Shown here in pieces: positions 42,636 through 51,985 of a DNA stretch of 64,000 nucleotides (the first letter of the stretch is position 1; each line of letters begins with the position of its first letter). The position numbers were made by a program, and so were the translations under genes. The notes below the pieces were generated by a model. That model saw only the letters and a list, made by a program, of their open reading frames with translations, was not told the origin of the DNA and searched no databases. Origin of the DNA: an uncultured Acetatifactor sp. (GTDB lineage Bacteria; Bacillota; Clostridia; Lachnospirales; Lachnospiraceae); the NCBI GenBank assembly GCA_910589035.1, contig CAJUSI010000024.1, positions 1 through 64,000 of the forward strand, in the 5' to 3' direction.

Positions 42636-42830
42636 ACTCTTTCCTGCTTTCCCTCTATGTTTTGATCCGCAGTCTGTTCTGCTTTTATGCTTTGTGGCTC
42701 ATCCTGCATACAATTCGGCTTCTGTACTTCATGGCTTCCACATCCGGCCCGCTTCTTTGTTTTGTACTGTCTCCGCGTCAGGTCGCATTTTTGCTCTGCA
42801 TGGCTTCCATGCAGCGTCGTTGGGCACCCG

Positions 42831-43766
42831 CTATGCTTCCTTCTTTTGGAAAACTCTCAGCTTGGCACTTTTGGAGCGGCTGTTCTCCGCTGTCTCCTCC
42901 TCTCCCGGGAAAACGGGCTTCTTTGTTATCACGCTTCCCTTTGACACCTTCCCGCATACGCATACCGGAAATTCCGGCGGACAGGTGCAGGGGTTCTCAT
43001 TTCTCCTGAAAGCCGCTTTCACTATGCGATCTTCCAGTGAGTGAAAGGTAATGATGCATAATCTCCCTCCGGGATTCAGTAATTCAATGAAATCATCCAG
43101 AGAACGCTCCAGCACCTCCAGCTCCCTGTTGCATTCAATGCGGACAGCCTGGAATGTCCTCTTGGAAGGATGTCCGTCCCGGCGCATCCTGGCGGGAATG
43201 GCAGCCTTAATGATCTCATTTAATTCAAAGGTAGTTTCCAGGGGCTTGTCCGCCCTTGCTTTCACTATGTATTTTGCAATATTCTTTGCGAAGCGCTCCT
43301 CCCCGTAATCTCTGATGATACGGAAAAGCTTGCTCTCCGAATAATTGTTTACGATATCCCTGGCAGTCAATACCTGCCTCCTGTCCATACGCATGTCCAG
43401 TGCCGCGTCGAAACGATAGGAAAAGCCTCTCTCCCGGTTGTCCAGCTGATAGGAGGATACTCCCAGATCCAGCAGAATGCCGTCCGCATGCTCTACCCCC
43501 TCCGCCAGAAGCGCCGCCCGCATATTGCAGTAATTGTTCCGCAGAATGGTTACTCTGTCTCCAAAGCAGGCCAGCCTCTCCCTGGCTGCGCAGATGGCTG
43601 CTTCGTCCTGGTCGATTCCGTAGAAATGTCCGCCTCCAAGCCGTCTGCACACTTCGAAGGCATGTCCGCCCCCGCCCAGCGTGCCGTCCACATAGATCCC
43701 TTCCGGCTTTACGCAGAGGGCCTCCACGGTTTCCTTAAGAAGTACGGAGCTGTGTCTGAATTCCAT
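42831..43766 (-). CDS. rsmH: 16S rRNA (cytosine(1402)-N(4))-methyltransferase RsmH
   Basis: RsmH methylates C1402 in the ribosomal P site using S-adenosylmethionine. The 311 residues fit the family. HSSVLLKETVEAL, GTLGGGGHAFEV (SAM loop), LLDLGVSSYQLDNRERGFSY and IITFHSLEDRIVK are diagnostic. It lies 10 bases after mraZ, as in most bacteria. A 195-base AT/TG-rich gap with no gene separates it from ftsL. Confidence 0.96.
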   Translation of the reverse strand: MEFRHSSVLLKETVEALCVKPEGIYVDGTLGGGGHAFEVCRRLGGGHFYGIDQDEAAICAARERLACFGDRVTILRNNYCNMRAALLAEGVEHADGILLDLGVSSYQLDNRERGFSYRFDAALDMRMDRRQVLTARDIVNNYSESKLFRIIRDYGEERFAKNIAKYIVKARADKPLETTFELNEIIKAAIPARMRRDGHPSKRTFQAVRIECNRELEVLERSLDDFIELLNPGGRLCIITFHSLEDRIVKAAFRRNENPCTCPPEFPVCVCGKVSKGSVITKKPVFPGEEETAENSRSKSAKLRVFQKKEA

Positions 43767-43775
43767 TGGTCTCTC

Positions 43776-44207
43776 CTAAATCGTCAACCCAAGATTGATC
43801 ATGCCCTGGGATACTGTGTTAATGTCCACCTGGCTGTTGTTCGCTTCCCACCTGTCGAGACTCCATATCTCGATGCGGCTCCCCATGCCGGCCAGAATCA
43901 CATCCTTTTCCAGTCCGGCAAATTCCCTCAGATCCTGAGGCATCAGGATACGCCCCTGCTTGTCCACGGTAACGTACTGCGCACCCGACAGGAAGAATCT
44001 TGCAAACTGTCTCGCCTCCTGATTGATGAGGGGCAGCGACGCAAGCTTGCTCTCAAAGGCCTTCCACTCTTCATTGGCATACACAAATAAGCAGCCGTCC
44101 ATTCCCTTTGAAACCACGAATTCATCTCCCAGAATTTCCCGGTATTTGGAGGGAATGCTCAACCTGCCCTTTGGGTCAATCGTATGATTGTACTTGCCCA
44201 TGAACAT
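43776..44207 (-). CDS. mraZ: Transcriptional regulator MraZ
   Basis: MraZ is a DNA-binding regulator of the dcw operon. From ATG 44207 it has 143 residues: MFMGKYNHTIDPKGRLSIPS is the first AbrB-like half, and AQYVTVDKQGRILMPQDLRE the second. GGGTGGTGAT lies before this ATG; the frame extends to a GTG at 44219. It is the first gene of the cluster and probably binds the GTGGGA repeats in its own leader. Confidence 0.94.
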   Translation of the reverse strand: MFMGKYNHTIDPKGRLSIPSKYREILGDEFVVSKGMDGCLFVYANEEWKAFESKLASLPLINQEARQFARFFLSGAQYVTVDKQGRILMPQDLREFAGLEKDVILAGMGSRIEIWSLDRWEANNSQVDINTVSQGMINLGLTI

Positions 44208-44372
44208 CGCGATCACCACCCATCATAAGGAACCGCACCGAAATATCCAGCCGTCGGCAATGTCAATGGCCTGGCCGTCGGCAACCGCTTTGGCACCGGT
44301 ATCGGCTTTCGAGCAGCTCCCAAGCGGAATCCGCGGCATTTTCCGAAAAAAGTACCCTTTCGTGGTTTTTCA

Positions 44373-44409
44373 TCCCACTTTATGGTACTTTATGCCATTT
44401 CCATCCCAC
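44373..44409 (-). promoter_or_regulatory. Probable MraZ boxes
   Basis: Two AAGTGGGATG copies, with GTGGGA at 44409-44404 and 44378-44373 on the minus strand, lie just after the predicted transcription start. MraZ is known to bind (G)TGGG(A/N) repeats near its own promoter. Spacing here is 31 bp rather than the usual ten, so the assignment is moderate. Confidence 0.5.
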
Positions 44410-44419
44410 TTATGAATAG

Positions 44420-44448
44420 ATTTTAATATATAATTGGGAATTTGACAA
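44420..44448 (-). promoter_or_regulatory. Sigma-A promoter of the dcw cluster (mraZ)
   Basis: On the minus strand TTGTCA (44448-44443), 17-bp spacer, TAAAAT (44425-44420). The leader to mraZ would be about 205 bases. Confidence 0.72.
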
Positions 44449-44628
44449 GCAGAATGTTTGTGCGTCCCTGGGATTCGCAAGGAGATTTGACGGTTTTCCC
44501 ACAAGATCTGGTAGGATGGAGGGTTCGGCCATGGCATATCTTGATTTGAAAAGAATGAAAATTTCTAAGGGAAAAGTAAAAATGCGCCCCAATGGACGCA
44601 TGCGGAAGCTGATAAAATGGAGGCAGTT

Positions 44629-44668
44629 AAAAACCGCCGGCTTCTATCTGGAAGCCGGCGGTTTTTCT
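44629..44668. terminator. Strong terminator after lgt
   Basis: AACCGCCGGCTTC (44632-44644) and GAAGCCGGCGGTT (44651-44663) form a perfect 13-bp stem with a 6-base loop. TTTTT follows on both strands. It ends the lgt transcript, which is transcribed leftward. Confidence 0.92.
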
Positions 44669-44676
44669 TTTGCTTT

Positions 44677-45537
44677 TTATCCTTTCCGTTTTTTTATTTT
44701 TATACGTACTGCAATATCCGCCCCCAGGGCAAATACTGCCATCAGAAGGGCCAGCACCTGTGAAACCGGAATCTCAGTCCCGGGAATGAAAAGTGTGTCG
44801 GTACGGATACCTTCAATGATAAACCTTCCCACACCATATCCGCCCAGGTAGAGCAGGCAGAGCTCCCCGTCAAATTTCCTGTGCTTCCGGAACGCCAGGA
44901 TCAGAACCATAATCAGAAGATTCCACACGCTCTCATACAGAAAAGTGGGATGCACATTGATATAATTGGCCCCCTCCGGAATATGGGACGCTATATTGTC
45001 CGAAATATCCCTGGAGCGGACAGCTGCCACGGGAAGCTGCATGGAAAAGAGCCCGTCATAATATTCCCCGAACACCTCCCGATTCATGAAATTGCCCCAC
45101 CTGCCGATTGCCTGTCCCAGAATCAATCCCGGCATGGCGGTATCCCCCATCAGGAGGGGATTTTTCTTCTTCAGCTTACAGTATACAAACAATGTAAGGA
45201 ACGCGGCGATCACGGCGCCGTAAATGGCCATTCCGCCGTTTCTCACCTTAAAGATACTGAGCAGATCGTTCTTATAAAAATCCCATGCGAATATCACATA
45301 GTAAATGCGTGCGCCGACAATGGAAAAAAATACGGCATAGATAGCAAAATCCCAGTAATCTTCCGGATTCTGTCCCGTCACCTTCGCCATGCGGACCGCC
45401 ATCAGGATACCCGCCAGGACGCCGATACCGATGATCAGGCCGTAAAACGCGATCTCAAAGCCAAATACGCTGAAAGATTTCGGCACATCCTTCAAATATA
45501 TTCCAAGATTCGGAAAGGCAATATCACCTGCATTCAT
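44677..45537 (-). CDS. lgt: Prolipoprotein diacylglyceryl transferase Lgt
   Basis: Lgt attaches diacylglycerol to the lipobox cysteine of prolipoproteins. From ATG 45537 (AAGGGG at 7 bases) it has 286 residues and about seven helices. The signature GQAIGRWGNFMNREVFG holds the catalytic region, and VHPTFLYESVWNLL and GYGVGRFIIEGIRTD are typical. The longer frame to 45651 adds an unlikely N-terminus. Confidence 0.93.
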   Translation of the reverse strand: MNAGDIAFPNLGIYLKDVPKSFSVFGFEIAFYGLIIGIGVLAGILMAVRMAKVTGQNPEDYWDFAIYAVFFSIVGARIYYVIFAWDFYKNDLLSIFKVRNGGMAIYGAVIAAFLTLFVYCKLKKKNPLLMGDTAMPGLILGQAIGRWGNFMNREVFGEYYDGLFSMQLPVAAVRSRDISDNIASHIPEGANYINVHPTFLYESVWNLLIMVLILAFRKHRKFDGELCLLYLGGYGVGRFIIEGIRTDTLFIPGTEIPVSQVLALLMAVFALGADIAVRIKIKKRKG

Positions 45538-45804
45538 AATCATACCCCTTGCCCGTTTTGCGGGCATCCATTTATTATAATGATTATATACCGGACTCAG
45601 CTGAATACATCTATCCTGTGCCGGTAAATTTTCCGGCAAATATTCCGGCAATGCTTAAGCTTCACTGATCTATCTCCACAGAGCATTCTGAACGAAACCG
45701 GCTGAGCATTGTATATAATCGTCTTTATTATCGGTTCTTTCCCATATTTGACATTTTATTTTGCAAAGCAATCTGTTGCAGAGCATCCTGCACTCCTGCG
45801 GTTC

Positions 45805-46902
45805 TCATACGTTAAACCGGAACAGAATCACATCCCCGTCCTTCACCACATAGTCCTTGCCCTCAATGCCCACCAGTCCCTTTTCCCGGGCTGCCGCAAG
45901 TGAGCCCTGCTCCAGCAGATCCTTATAGTTGACCACTTCCGCCTTGATAAAGCCCCTCTCGAAATCGGAATGGATTTTCCCTGCCGCCTGTGGCGCCTTC
46001 GTGCCGATCTTAATCGTCCAGGCTCTGGTCTCGTCCTCGCCCGCCGTGAGGAAGCTCATAAGTCCCAGAATGCCGTAGCTGGCCCTGATTAACTTCTCCA
46101 GCCCGGATTCCGCCAGCCCCAGATCCTCCAGGAACATTGCCTTCTCGTCCTCGTCAAGCTCGGAAATCTCCTGCTCGATCTGTGCACAGATCACGAACAC
46201 CTCGCTGTGCTCCTCTCCGGCGAACTTCCTTACTTCCCCCACCATTGGATTGGAAGCGCCGTCATCCCCCAGATCCCCCTCGGCCACATTCGCCGCATAG
46301 ATCACCGGCTTCCAGGTCAGCAGATTATATCCCTTCATCAGAACCGTCTCGTCCTCGTCCGTGATCTCCATGGTCTTGGCCGGCTTACCGCTCTCCAGAT
46401 GCCCCTTAATCCGCTCCAGCAGGGACAGCTCCTTCGCACAGGTCTTGTCCATTCTCGCCGCCTTGGAAACCTTTGACAGTCTCCTCTCCAGCACCTCCAG
46501 ATCGGAAAAAATCAGCTCCAGATTGATGGTTTCAATATCCCGCAGGGGATTCACGCTGCCGTCCACATGGATGACATTGGAATCCTCAAAGCACCTCACC
46601 ACATGGACGATGGCGTCCACCTCCCGGATATTGCTTAAGAACTGGTTGCCCAGGCCCTCGCCCTTTGAAGCCCCCTTCACCAGTCCGGCAATGTCCACGA
46701 ATTCTATCACCGCGGGGGTGACCTTTTTCGACTGATACATATCTCCCAGGAGCCTGAGACGCTCATCCGGCACGGCCACGATGCCGATATTGGGATCTAT
46801 GGTGCAGAAGGGGTAATTGGCGGATTCCGCCCCCGCCTTTGTAAGTGAATTGAACAATGTACTCTTTCCCACGTTCGGCAGACCTACGATTCCTAATTTC
46901 AT
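45805..46902 (-). CDS. ychF: Ribosome-binding ATPase YchF
   Basis: This Obg-family P-loop protein prefers ATP, binds ribosomes and has been linked to stress responses. It has 365 residues. KLGIVGLPNVGKSTLFNSLT is the P-loop, and YPFCTIDPNIGIVAVPDERL and FVDIAGLVKGASKGEGLGNQ are diagnostic. A coiled-coil insert lies in the middle, and the TGS domain at the end reads AEVVNYKDLLEQGS then KDYVVKDGDVILFRF. It is monocistronic with a weak ribosome binding site. Confidence 0.96.
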   Translation of the reverse strand: MKLGIVGLPNVGKSTLFNSLTKAGAESANYPFCTIDPNIGIVAVPDERLRLLGDMYQSKKVTPAVIEFVDIAGLVKGASKGEGLGNQFLSNIREVDAIVHVVRCFEDSNVIHVDGSVNPLRDIETINLELIFSDLEVLERRLSKVSKAARMDKTCAKELSLLERIKGHLESGKPAKTMEITDEDETVLMKGYNLLTWKPVIYAANVAEGDLGDDGASNPMVGEVRKFAGEEHSEVFVICAQIEQEISELDEDEKAMFLEDLGLAESGLEKLIRASYGILGLMSFLTAGEDETRAWTIKIGTKAPQAAGKIHSDFERGFIKAEVVNYKDLLEQGSLAAAREKGLVGIEGKDYVVKDGDVILFRFNV

Positions 46903-46975
46903 TTTTGTTGTACCTACTCAGAAAACCCTATATTTATAAGTTTTCCGCCTTTCTCTATATTTTTCCGCGCAGCTT

Positions 46976-47932
46976 CTATATACGCTTTACCCTTGCATAA
47001 CCGCCCCTTGACTGAAGAGCGTTCAGCTCCTCATAGAGAAGGCAGTAATTATCATAGCGTATTTTACTGATATCCCCCTGCGCCACCGCATCCTTCACAC
47101 CGCATACCTGCTCCCTGATATGGGCACAGCCCCCGAATCTGCACTGCCTCTCGTGCTGCGCAAATTCCGGGTAATATTCCGCCAGCTCCTCCTTCTTCAG
47201 GTCAAAAAGCCCAAGGGAGCTGAACCCCGGCGTATCCAGAATATAGCCTTCCTCCCCCAGCGGTATCAGCTCCGTATGCCTGGTAGTATGCTTCCCCCGC
47301 TCTATTCTGGCGCTGATTTCCCCCGTCTCCATCACCACATGGGGCTGCAGACGATTAATCAGGGAGGATTTCCCTGCACCGCTGGGGCCTGCTACCGCAG
47401 TCACCTTTCCCTCCAGCATCCCCTTCAGCGCTTCCATTCCCTCCCCCAGCCTTGCGCTGACGGTGAGAACCGGATATCCGCAGCCCCTGTATATCCGGGC
47501 ATACCGCTCCCCGTCCCCATTTTCATCCAGATCCAGCTTGTTAAAGCAGATAATACAGGGGATATCTCTCTGCCCCATCATAATGAGAAATCTGTCAAGC
47601 AGATTAAAGCTCGGCCTGGGCTGCAGGATGGCAAAAATCACCAGCGCCTGATCCACATTCGCTGCCGCCGGCCGTATCAGTTCGCTGCGCCTGGGCAGAA
47701 GCTCACGGATATTGCCGGTAAGCTTATCCCTGTCCAGCACATCTATTTCCACCTCATCCCCCACCAGGGGCTTCTTTCCTTCCCTGCGGAAAATACCCTT
47801 TGCGCTGCATTCATATAATCCGCCGCCTTGCTTTCCCTGAATGCCTGCTTCACCTATTCCTTCCGCGTCATCCCCAAAACGGCAGCTGACATAATATAAT
47901 CCGCCAATCCCCCTGATAATCCTTCCCCTCAT
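46976..47932 (-). CDS. rsgA: Small ribosomal subunit biogenesis GTPase RsgA
   Basis: RsgA is a circularly permuted GTPase that checks 30S maturation. Of its 318 residues, the N-terminal OB-fold covers about 1-80. The GTPase domain then has motifs in permuted order (CFNKLDL before GPSGAGKSSLINRL, then TPGFSSLGL). A C-terminal zinc domain has CRFGGCAHIREQVCG. It follows the PASTA kinase gene by 10 bases, as in many Firmicutes where rsgA is part of the prkC operon. Confidence 0.95.
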   Translation of the reverse strand: MRGRIIRGIGGLYYVSCRFGDDAEGIGEAGIQGKQGGGLYECSAKGIFRREGKKPLVGDEVEIDVLDRDKLTGNIRELLPRRSELIRPAAANVDQALVIFAILQPRPSFNLLDRFLIMMGQRDIPCIICFNKLDLDENGDGERYARIYRGCGYPVLTVSARLGEGMEALKGMLEGKVTAVAGPSGAGKSSLINRLQPHVVMETGEISARIERGKHTTRHTELIPLGEEGYILDTPGFSSLGLFDLKKEELAEYYPEFAQHERQCRFGGCAHIREQVCGVKDAVAQGDISKIRYDNYCLLYEELNALQSRGGYARVKRI

Positions 47933-47942
47933 AGGCTCATTC

Positions 47943-50066
47943 CTATTCCTTTGTAAACGTAACTCTTCTGGTGAAGGATTTGTTCTCCGTGGTACCGGGT
48001 ATCGTAATCTCCTCCCCCGTCTCCGGATCGGTGGAAGTGCTGCCTTCCACCGTCACATTGTAGGACATGGTAAGCGTTCCGCCGGCAGCGGACAATCCGT
48101 AATAATTTGCTGCCTGGGGGAAGCTGCTTGTCACCGTCTCCAGGAGCACCTTCCCGTCATCCGTTTCCAGCTTGACGGACACCTCCATACCCTGTACATA
48201 ATCCGGCGCCTCCTCCACGCTGGGCGCCTCTATGCTGATATTGCATTGATAGGTATCTGGTGCAGGCCCCTGGCTTACCTTGATCTCTATCACCGTATCG
48301 GGATCCACATAGGAGCCGTAGGAATAGCTCTGGTAGCAGATCAGCCCTTCCTCATATTCATTATTATAGACATACGATATCTCGGAACCTATCTGCAGTC
48401 CTGCCTCTATGGCCGCCACGGTTCCGTCCTGTTCCGACTCGCCGAGAAGCTTCGGCACCCTCACCTTCTCCCTGCCAAGACTTACAGTAACCGTAATGTT
48501 CGTACCCTTTGGAACCTTGGTGCCTGCGGAAGGCGTCTGGGTGATAATCCTCCCCTCCGGTACGTCGTCGGATGCGGCCTCCTCCTTCTTCACGGTAAAT
48601 CCCTGGGCCGTAAGGATTCCGTAGGCATCCTCATAAGTCTGTCCGCTGACGGACTCCACCTCCACCCCCTGAGGGCCGAGACTTGCCTTCAGTGTCACCG
48701 TGCTGCCCACTGTAATCTCCGTACCCGGCTCCGCACTGGAGCCGATCACTATACCTGCCTCCGCTTCCTCCGTCTCCTCATATTCTACCTCTGACCGGAT
48801 GCCCAGTTCCGTCAGTTCGTTTCTCGCTACCTCCACACTCTTTCCCTTTACCACGGGCATCTTTACGGTTTCCGGTTCAGAGCTCTCATCGCCGGATTCC
48901 GAAGTGATGATGGGGCCGCCGGAGCTTTCGTTTTCCCCGCCGCTGCCGCCAAATACCTTGATGGCAAGTATAACCGCAACCACACAGAACACCACGCCCC
49001 CCACCAGGGCCAGTATGGTGGTCACCTTCTCCATCCTGGGATTATAGTCATAATCGTCCTCTTCCTCGTATTCCTCCTCGTTCTCATACATTTCTTCCGA
49101 ATCGGAGCGAAGGCGCATAGGTTCATCCCGCTCTTCATACTCCCGCTCGTCGTGATACGCGCTTCTCCTGATCTGCTCTATCTCGCCCGGCGAAACCTTG
49201 CGGGTGCCGCCTTCCATATCAGGATCATTCTGTACCACAAACTCTTCAGGATTCATCAGGGACTGCTTCAGATCCGCAATCAGCTCCTGCATATTCTGAT
49301 ATCTGCGGTCCGGAGATTTCTGACAGCACTTCAGTACGATCCCTTCCACGCTGGCAGGGATCTCCGGCACAAATTCCTTGGGCGAGGGCAGCTCCTCCTG
49401 AATATGCTTGATGGCGATGGCCACCGTGGTCTCGCCGTTAAAGGGAACCCTTCCCGTAAGCATTTCAAATATGGTGATGCCCAGGGAATAGACATCGCTT
49501 TTCTCATCGCTGTAGCCGCCCCTGGCCTGTTCCGGAGAAGTGTAATGGACGGACCCCATCACATTGGAAGTGATCGTATTGCTGGTGGCCGCCTTGGCAA
49601 TGCCGAAATCCGTCACCTTGACCTTTCCGTCCTTTGAAATAATGATATTCTGGGGCTTGATATCTCTGTGAATAATATGATTATTGTGAGCCGCCTCAAT
49701 TCCCATGCTCACCTGGATAGCAATGCTGACCGCCTCCTTGAAGGACAGCCTGGCCTTTTTCTCGATATACTTTTTAAGGGTAATCCCCTCCACAAGCTCC
49801 ATGACGATGTAATAAATGCCGTTCTCCTCTCCCACATCATACACATTTACGATATTGGGATGCATCAGTCCGGCAGCCGCCTGGGCCTCCGTGCGGAATT
49901 TGGACACAAAATTGGCATTCTCACTGAACTCCTGCTTTAAAACCTTGATCGCCACAAAGCGATTGAGTTTATGACATTTTGCTTTATATACATCCGACAT
50001 GCCGCCGGTACCGATCTTTTCCAGTATTTCATAACGGTCGCCAATCATCATTCCTATCTTAACCAT
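47943..50066 (-). CDS. prkC: Serine/threonine protein kinase with PASTA domains (PrkC/Stk1 type)
   Basis: This membrane kinase senses muropeptides or lipid II and regulates growth, wall synthesis and germination. It has 707 residues. The kinase domain (about 10-270) has GTGGMSDVYKA, IIHRDIKPQNIIIS and VTDFGIAKA; then an acidic linker, a TM helix at about 350-371, and three PASTA repeats from about 395 to 600 (such as KMPVVKGKSVEVARNELTEL and VPKLLGESEQDGTVAAIEAG). The C-terminal domain of about 100 residues reads beta-rich. The adjacent phosphatase gene is its natural antagonist. Confidence 0.95.
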   Translation of the reverse strand: MVKIGMMIGDRYEILEKIGTGGMSDVYKAKCHKLNRFVAIKVLKQEFSENANFVSKFRTEAQAAAGLMHPNIVNVYDVGEENGIYYIVMELVEGITLKKYIEKKARLSFKEAVSIAIQVSMGIEAAHNNHIIHRDIKPQNIIISKDGKVKVTDFGIAKAATSNTITSNVMGSVHYTSPEQARGGYSDEKSDVYSLGITIFEMLTGRVPFNGETTVAIAIKHIQEELPSPKEFVPEIPASVEGIVLKCCQKSPDRRYQNMQELIADLKQSLMNPEEFVVQNDPDMEGGTRKVSPGEIEQIRRSAYHDEREYEERDEPMRLRSDSEEMYENEEEYEEEDDYDYNPRMEKVTTILALVGGVVFCVVAVILAIKVFGGSGGENESSGGPIITSESGDESSEPETVKMPVVKGKSVEVARNELTELGIRSEVEYEETEEAEAGIVIGSSAEPGTEITVGSTVTLKASLGPQGVEVESVSGQTYEDAYGILTAQGFTVKKEEAASDDVPEGRIITQTPSAGTKVPKGTNITVTVSLGREKVRVPKLLGESEQDGTVAAIEAGLQIGSEISYVYNNEYEEGLICYQSYSYGSYVDPDTVIEIKVSQGPAPDTYQCNISIEAPSVEEAPDYVQGMEVSVKLETDDGKVLLETVTSSFPQAANYYGLSAAGGTLTMSYNVTVEGSTSTDPETGEEITIPGTTENKSFTRRVTFTKE

Positions 50067-50182
50067 ACATCTTCTCCATTCTCTTATTCACGCTTTCGGA
50101 CATATCCGTAAAAAGCCGGCACACTGAACTCATGCCTTCGGCGCCTGTCTGACGCCATGTCCCGGCAGCAGTTTTTCCCGCC

Positions 50183-50908
50183 TTACGTTTCTATCAAAAT
50201 TACGCTGATGTTATCCCTGCCCCCGTTGTCGTTGGCCGCTCTGACAAGCTGCTGCGCTTTTTCCACGATGTCCCGGGCCCCGTCCAGTATCATACGGATT
50301 TCTTCATCCTCGAGCATATTTGTCAGCCCGTCCGTGCACATCAATACTTCGTCGCCCTCCTCCAGCTGCACGGCAAAAAAATCCGTCTTCACCATATCGT
50401 CGGTGCCCACTGCTCTGGTAATAATATTTTTGTCAGGATGATTTCTCGCTTCCTCTTTCTCAATCTCCCCCAGCCGCACCATCTCTTCCACCCAGGAATG
50501 ATCCCTGGTAATCTGGCGTATTCCGAAGCGGTTGATCACATAGAGCCTGCTGTCTCCCACATTCGCCACATAGAGGCGATTCCCCTCACAGGCCGCGGCC
50601 ACCACGGTAGTCCCCATGCCCTCCAGTTCGGCGGATTCTGATGCCAGCTTCCGTATCCGGGAATTGGCATACTGAATCGCATCGTCAAAATTGCGCAGGG
50701 GATCTGTCTCGGGCGAATCCGCAATTTTCTCCAGAATACTCTCCACGGCTACGCGGGACGCATAATCGCCCGCATTATGCCCTCCCATGCCGTCCGCTAC
50801 CAGAAATAAATTGGGCAGGGATCCCACGGGCTGTTCCGATGTATATACATAATCCTGATTTGTCTTCCTCTTTCTGCCTATATCAGTCACGGAAAAGGTT
50901 TTTAACAC
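50183..50908 (-). CDS. prpC: PP2C-family Ser/Thr phosphatase (PrpC/Stp1 type)
   Basis: This phosphatase reverses phosphorylation by the PASTA kinase. It has 241 residues. Metal-binding motifs are TDIGRKRKTNQDYV, LVADGMGGHNAGDYAS, CTDGLTNML and NDNGGRDNISVIL, the complete PP2C set. Its start overlaps the rlmN stop by 7 bases. The kinase gene begins 116 bases after its stop, so the two are probably co-transcribed. Confidence 0.95.
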   Translation of the reverse strand: MLKTFSVTDIGRKRKTNQDYVYTSEQPVGSLPNLFLVADGMGGHNAGDYASRVAVESILEKIADSPETDPLRNFDDAIQYANSRIRKLASESAELEGMGTTVVAAACEGNRLYVANVGDSRLYVINRFGIRQITRDHSWVEEMVRLGEIEKEEARNHPDKNIITRAVGTDDMVKTDFFAVQLEEGDEVLMCTDGLTNMLEDEEIRMILDGARDIVEKAQQLVRAANDNGGRDNISVILIET

Positions 50909-51981
50909 TCTTTGTCTCCTCCCATATCCTGCACGGCCGACATATGGCGGCGGCGCAGCTGTCCGCAGGCACCGTCGATATCCCTGCCCATTTCCCTTCT
51001 AATAGTACCATTTATTTTATTTTTTTCAAGTATATTTTGAAACTCACGTATTCCCGGCGCTTCCGGCTGCACATAGGAAAGCTCCTTCACCGGGTTTACC
51101 GGAATCAGATTGACATGGCAGTGAAGAGGCCCTGCAAGCCGGACAAGCCCCATTGCATCCTCCTTTGTATCGTTGACACCGCCTGCCAGACTGTACTCAA
51201 AGGTGATCCTCCTGCCTGTTCTCTCAAAATAGTACCTGCAGGCCTCCATCAGCTCCGCTATCCTGTATCGCTGCGCCACCGGCATCAGCTTCTTCCTCTT
51301 CTCGTCCGTAACCGCATGCAGGGACAGGGCCAGAGTAATCTGAAGCCCCTCGTCAGCAAGCCTGCGCATTTCGGGCACAAGTCCGCAGGTAGATACCGTG
51401 ACATTCCTCTGGCCTATATGAAGCCCGTTCGCATCCGTGAGCATCCGGAGAAAGGTCAGCAGATTCCCGTAATTGTCCAGTGGTTCCCCTGTCCCCATAA
51501 CCACTACATTGCTCACCCTCTCCCCGGTAAACAGGGAGATGGCATATATCTGATCCAGCATCTCCGAAGGAAGCAGATTGCGTTCCAGACCGTTTAAGGC
51601 GGACGCACAGAAGCGGCAGCCCATCCGGCAGCCCACCTGCGAGGAAATACAGACGCTGTTGCCGTATCTGTACTTCATCCAGACACTCTCCACCAGATTC
51701 CCGTCGGAAAGCTCAAACAAAAATTTCCTGGTGCCGTCCAGCGCGGATTCCTGAACTCTTACCGTACGCAATGCCGTATAATGATATTTCCTGCCGCATT
51801 CCTCCCGAAAAGCCCTGGAGAGATTTGTCATCTGATCAAATCCCCTGGCCAGTTTTACATGCATCCATTCATACATCTGTCTGGCCCGGAAAGCCCTTTC
51901 TCCTGCGGATACCAGCTCTTCCTCAAGCAGTTCCAGGGGCAGGGATTTGATATCCTTCTTATCACCCATCATGATATCCAT
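50902..51981 (-). CDS. rlmN: Dual-specificity RNA methyltransferase RlmN
   Basis: This radical SAM enzyme methylates C2 of A2503 in 23S rRNA and A37 of some tRNAs. Its 359 residues fit. The cluster motif is GCRMGCRFCASAL (CxxxCxxC), with VVMGTGEPLDN and the C-terminal catalytic cysteine in DIDGACGQLRRRH. It is 4 bases from rsmB and overlaps the phosphatase gene, within the long def-fmt-rsmB-rlmN-prpC-prkC-rsgA series. Confidence 0.96.
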   Translation of the reverse strand: MDIMMGDKKDIKSLPLELLEEELVSAGERAFRARQMYEWMHVKLARGFDQMTNLSRAFREECGRKYHYTALRTVRVQESALDGTRKFLFELSDGNLVESVWMKYRYGNSVCISSQVGCRMGCRFCASALNGLERNLLPSEMLDQIYAISLFTGERVSNVVVMGTGEPLDNYGNLLTFLRMLTDANGLHIGQRNVTVSTCGLVPEMRRLADEGLQITLALSLHAVTDEKRKKLMPVAQRYRIAELMEACRYYFERTGRRITFEYSLAGGVNDTKEDAMGLVRLAGPLHCHVNLIPVNPVKELSYVQPEAPGIREFQNILEKNKINGTIRREMGRDIDGACGQLRRRHMSAVQDMGGDKEC

Positions 51982-51985
51982 TCTC

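Noticed and set aside
44516..44851. Small + strand ORF starting MEGSAMAYLDLKRMK
   Set aside because: It runs through the lgt terminator and into antisense lgt. The possible promoter (TTGACG and TAGGAT) has a 19-bp spacer. A very short peptide cannot be excluded.
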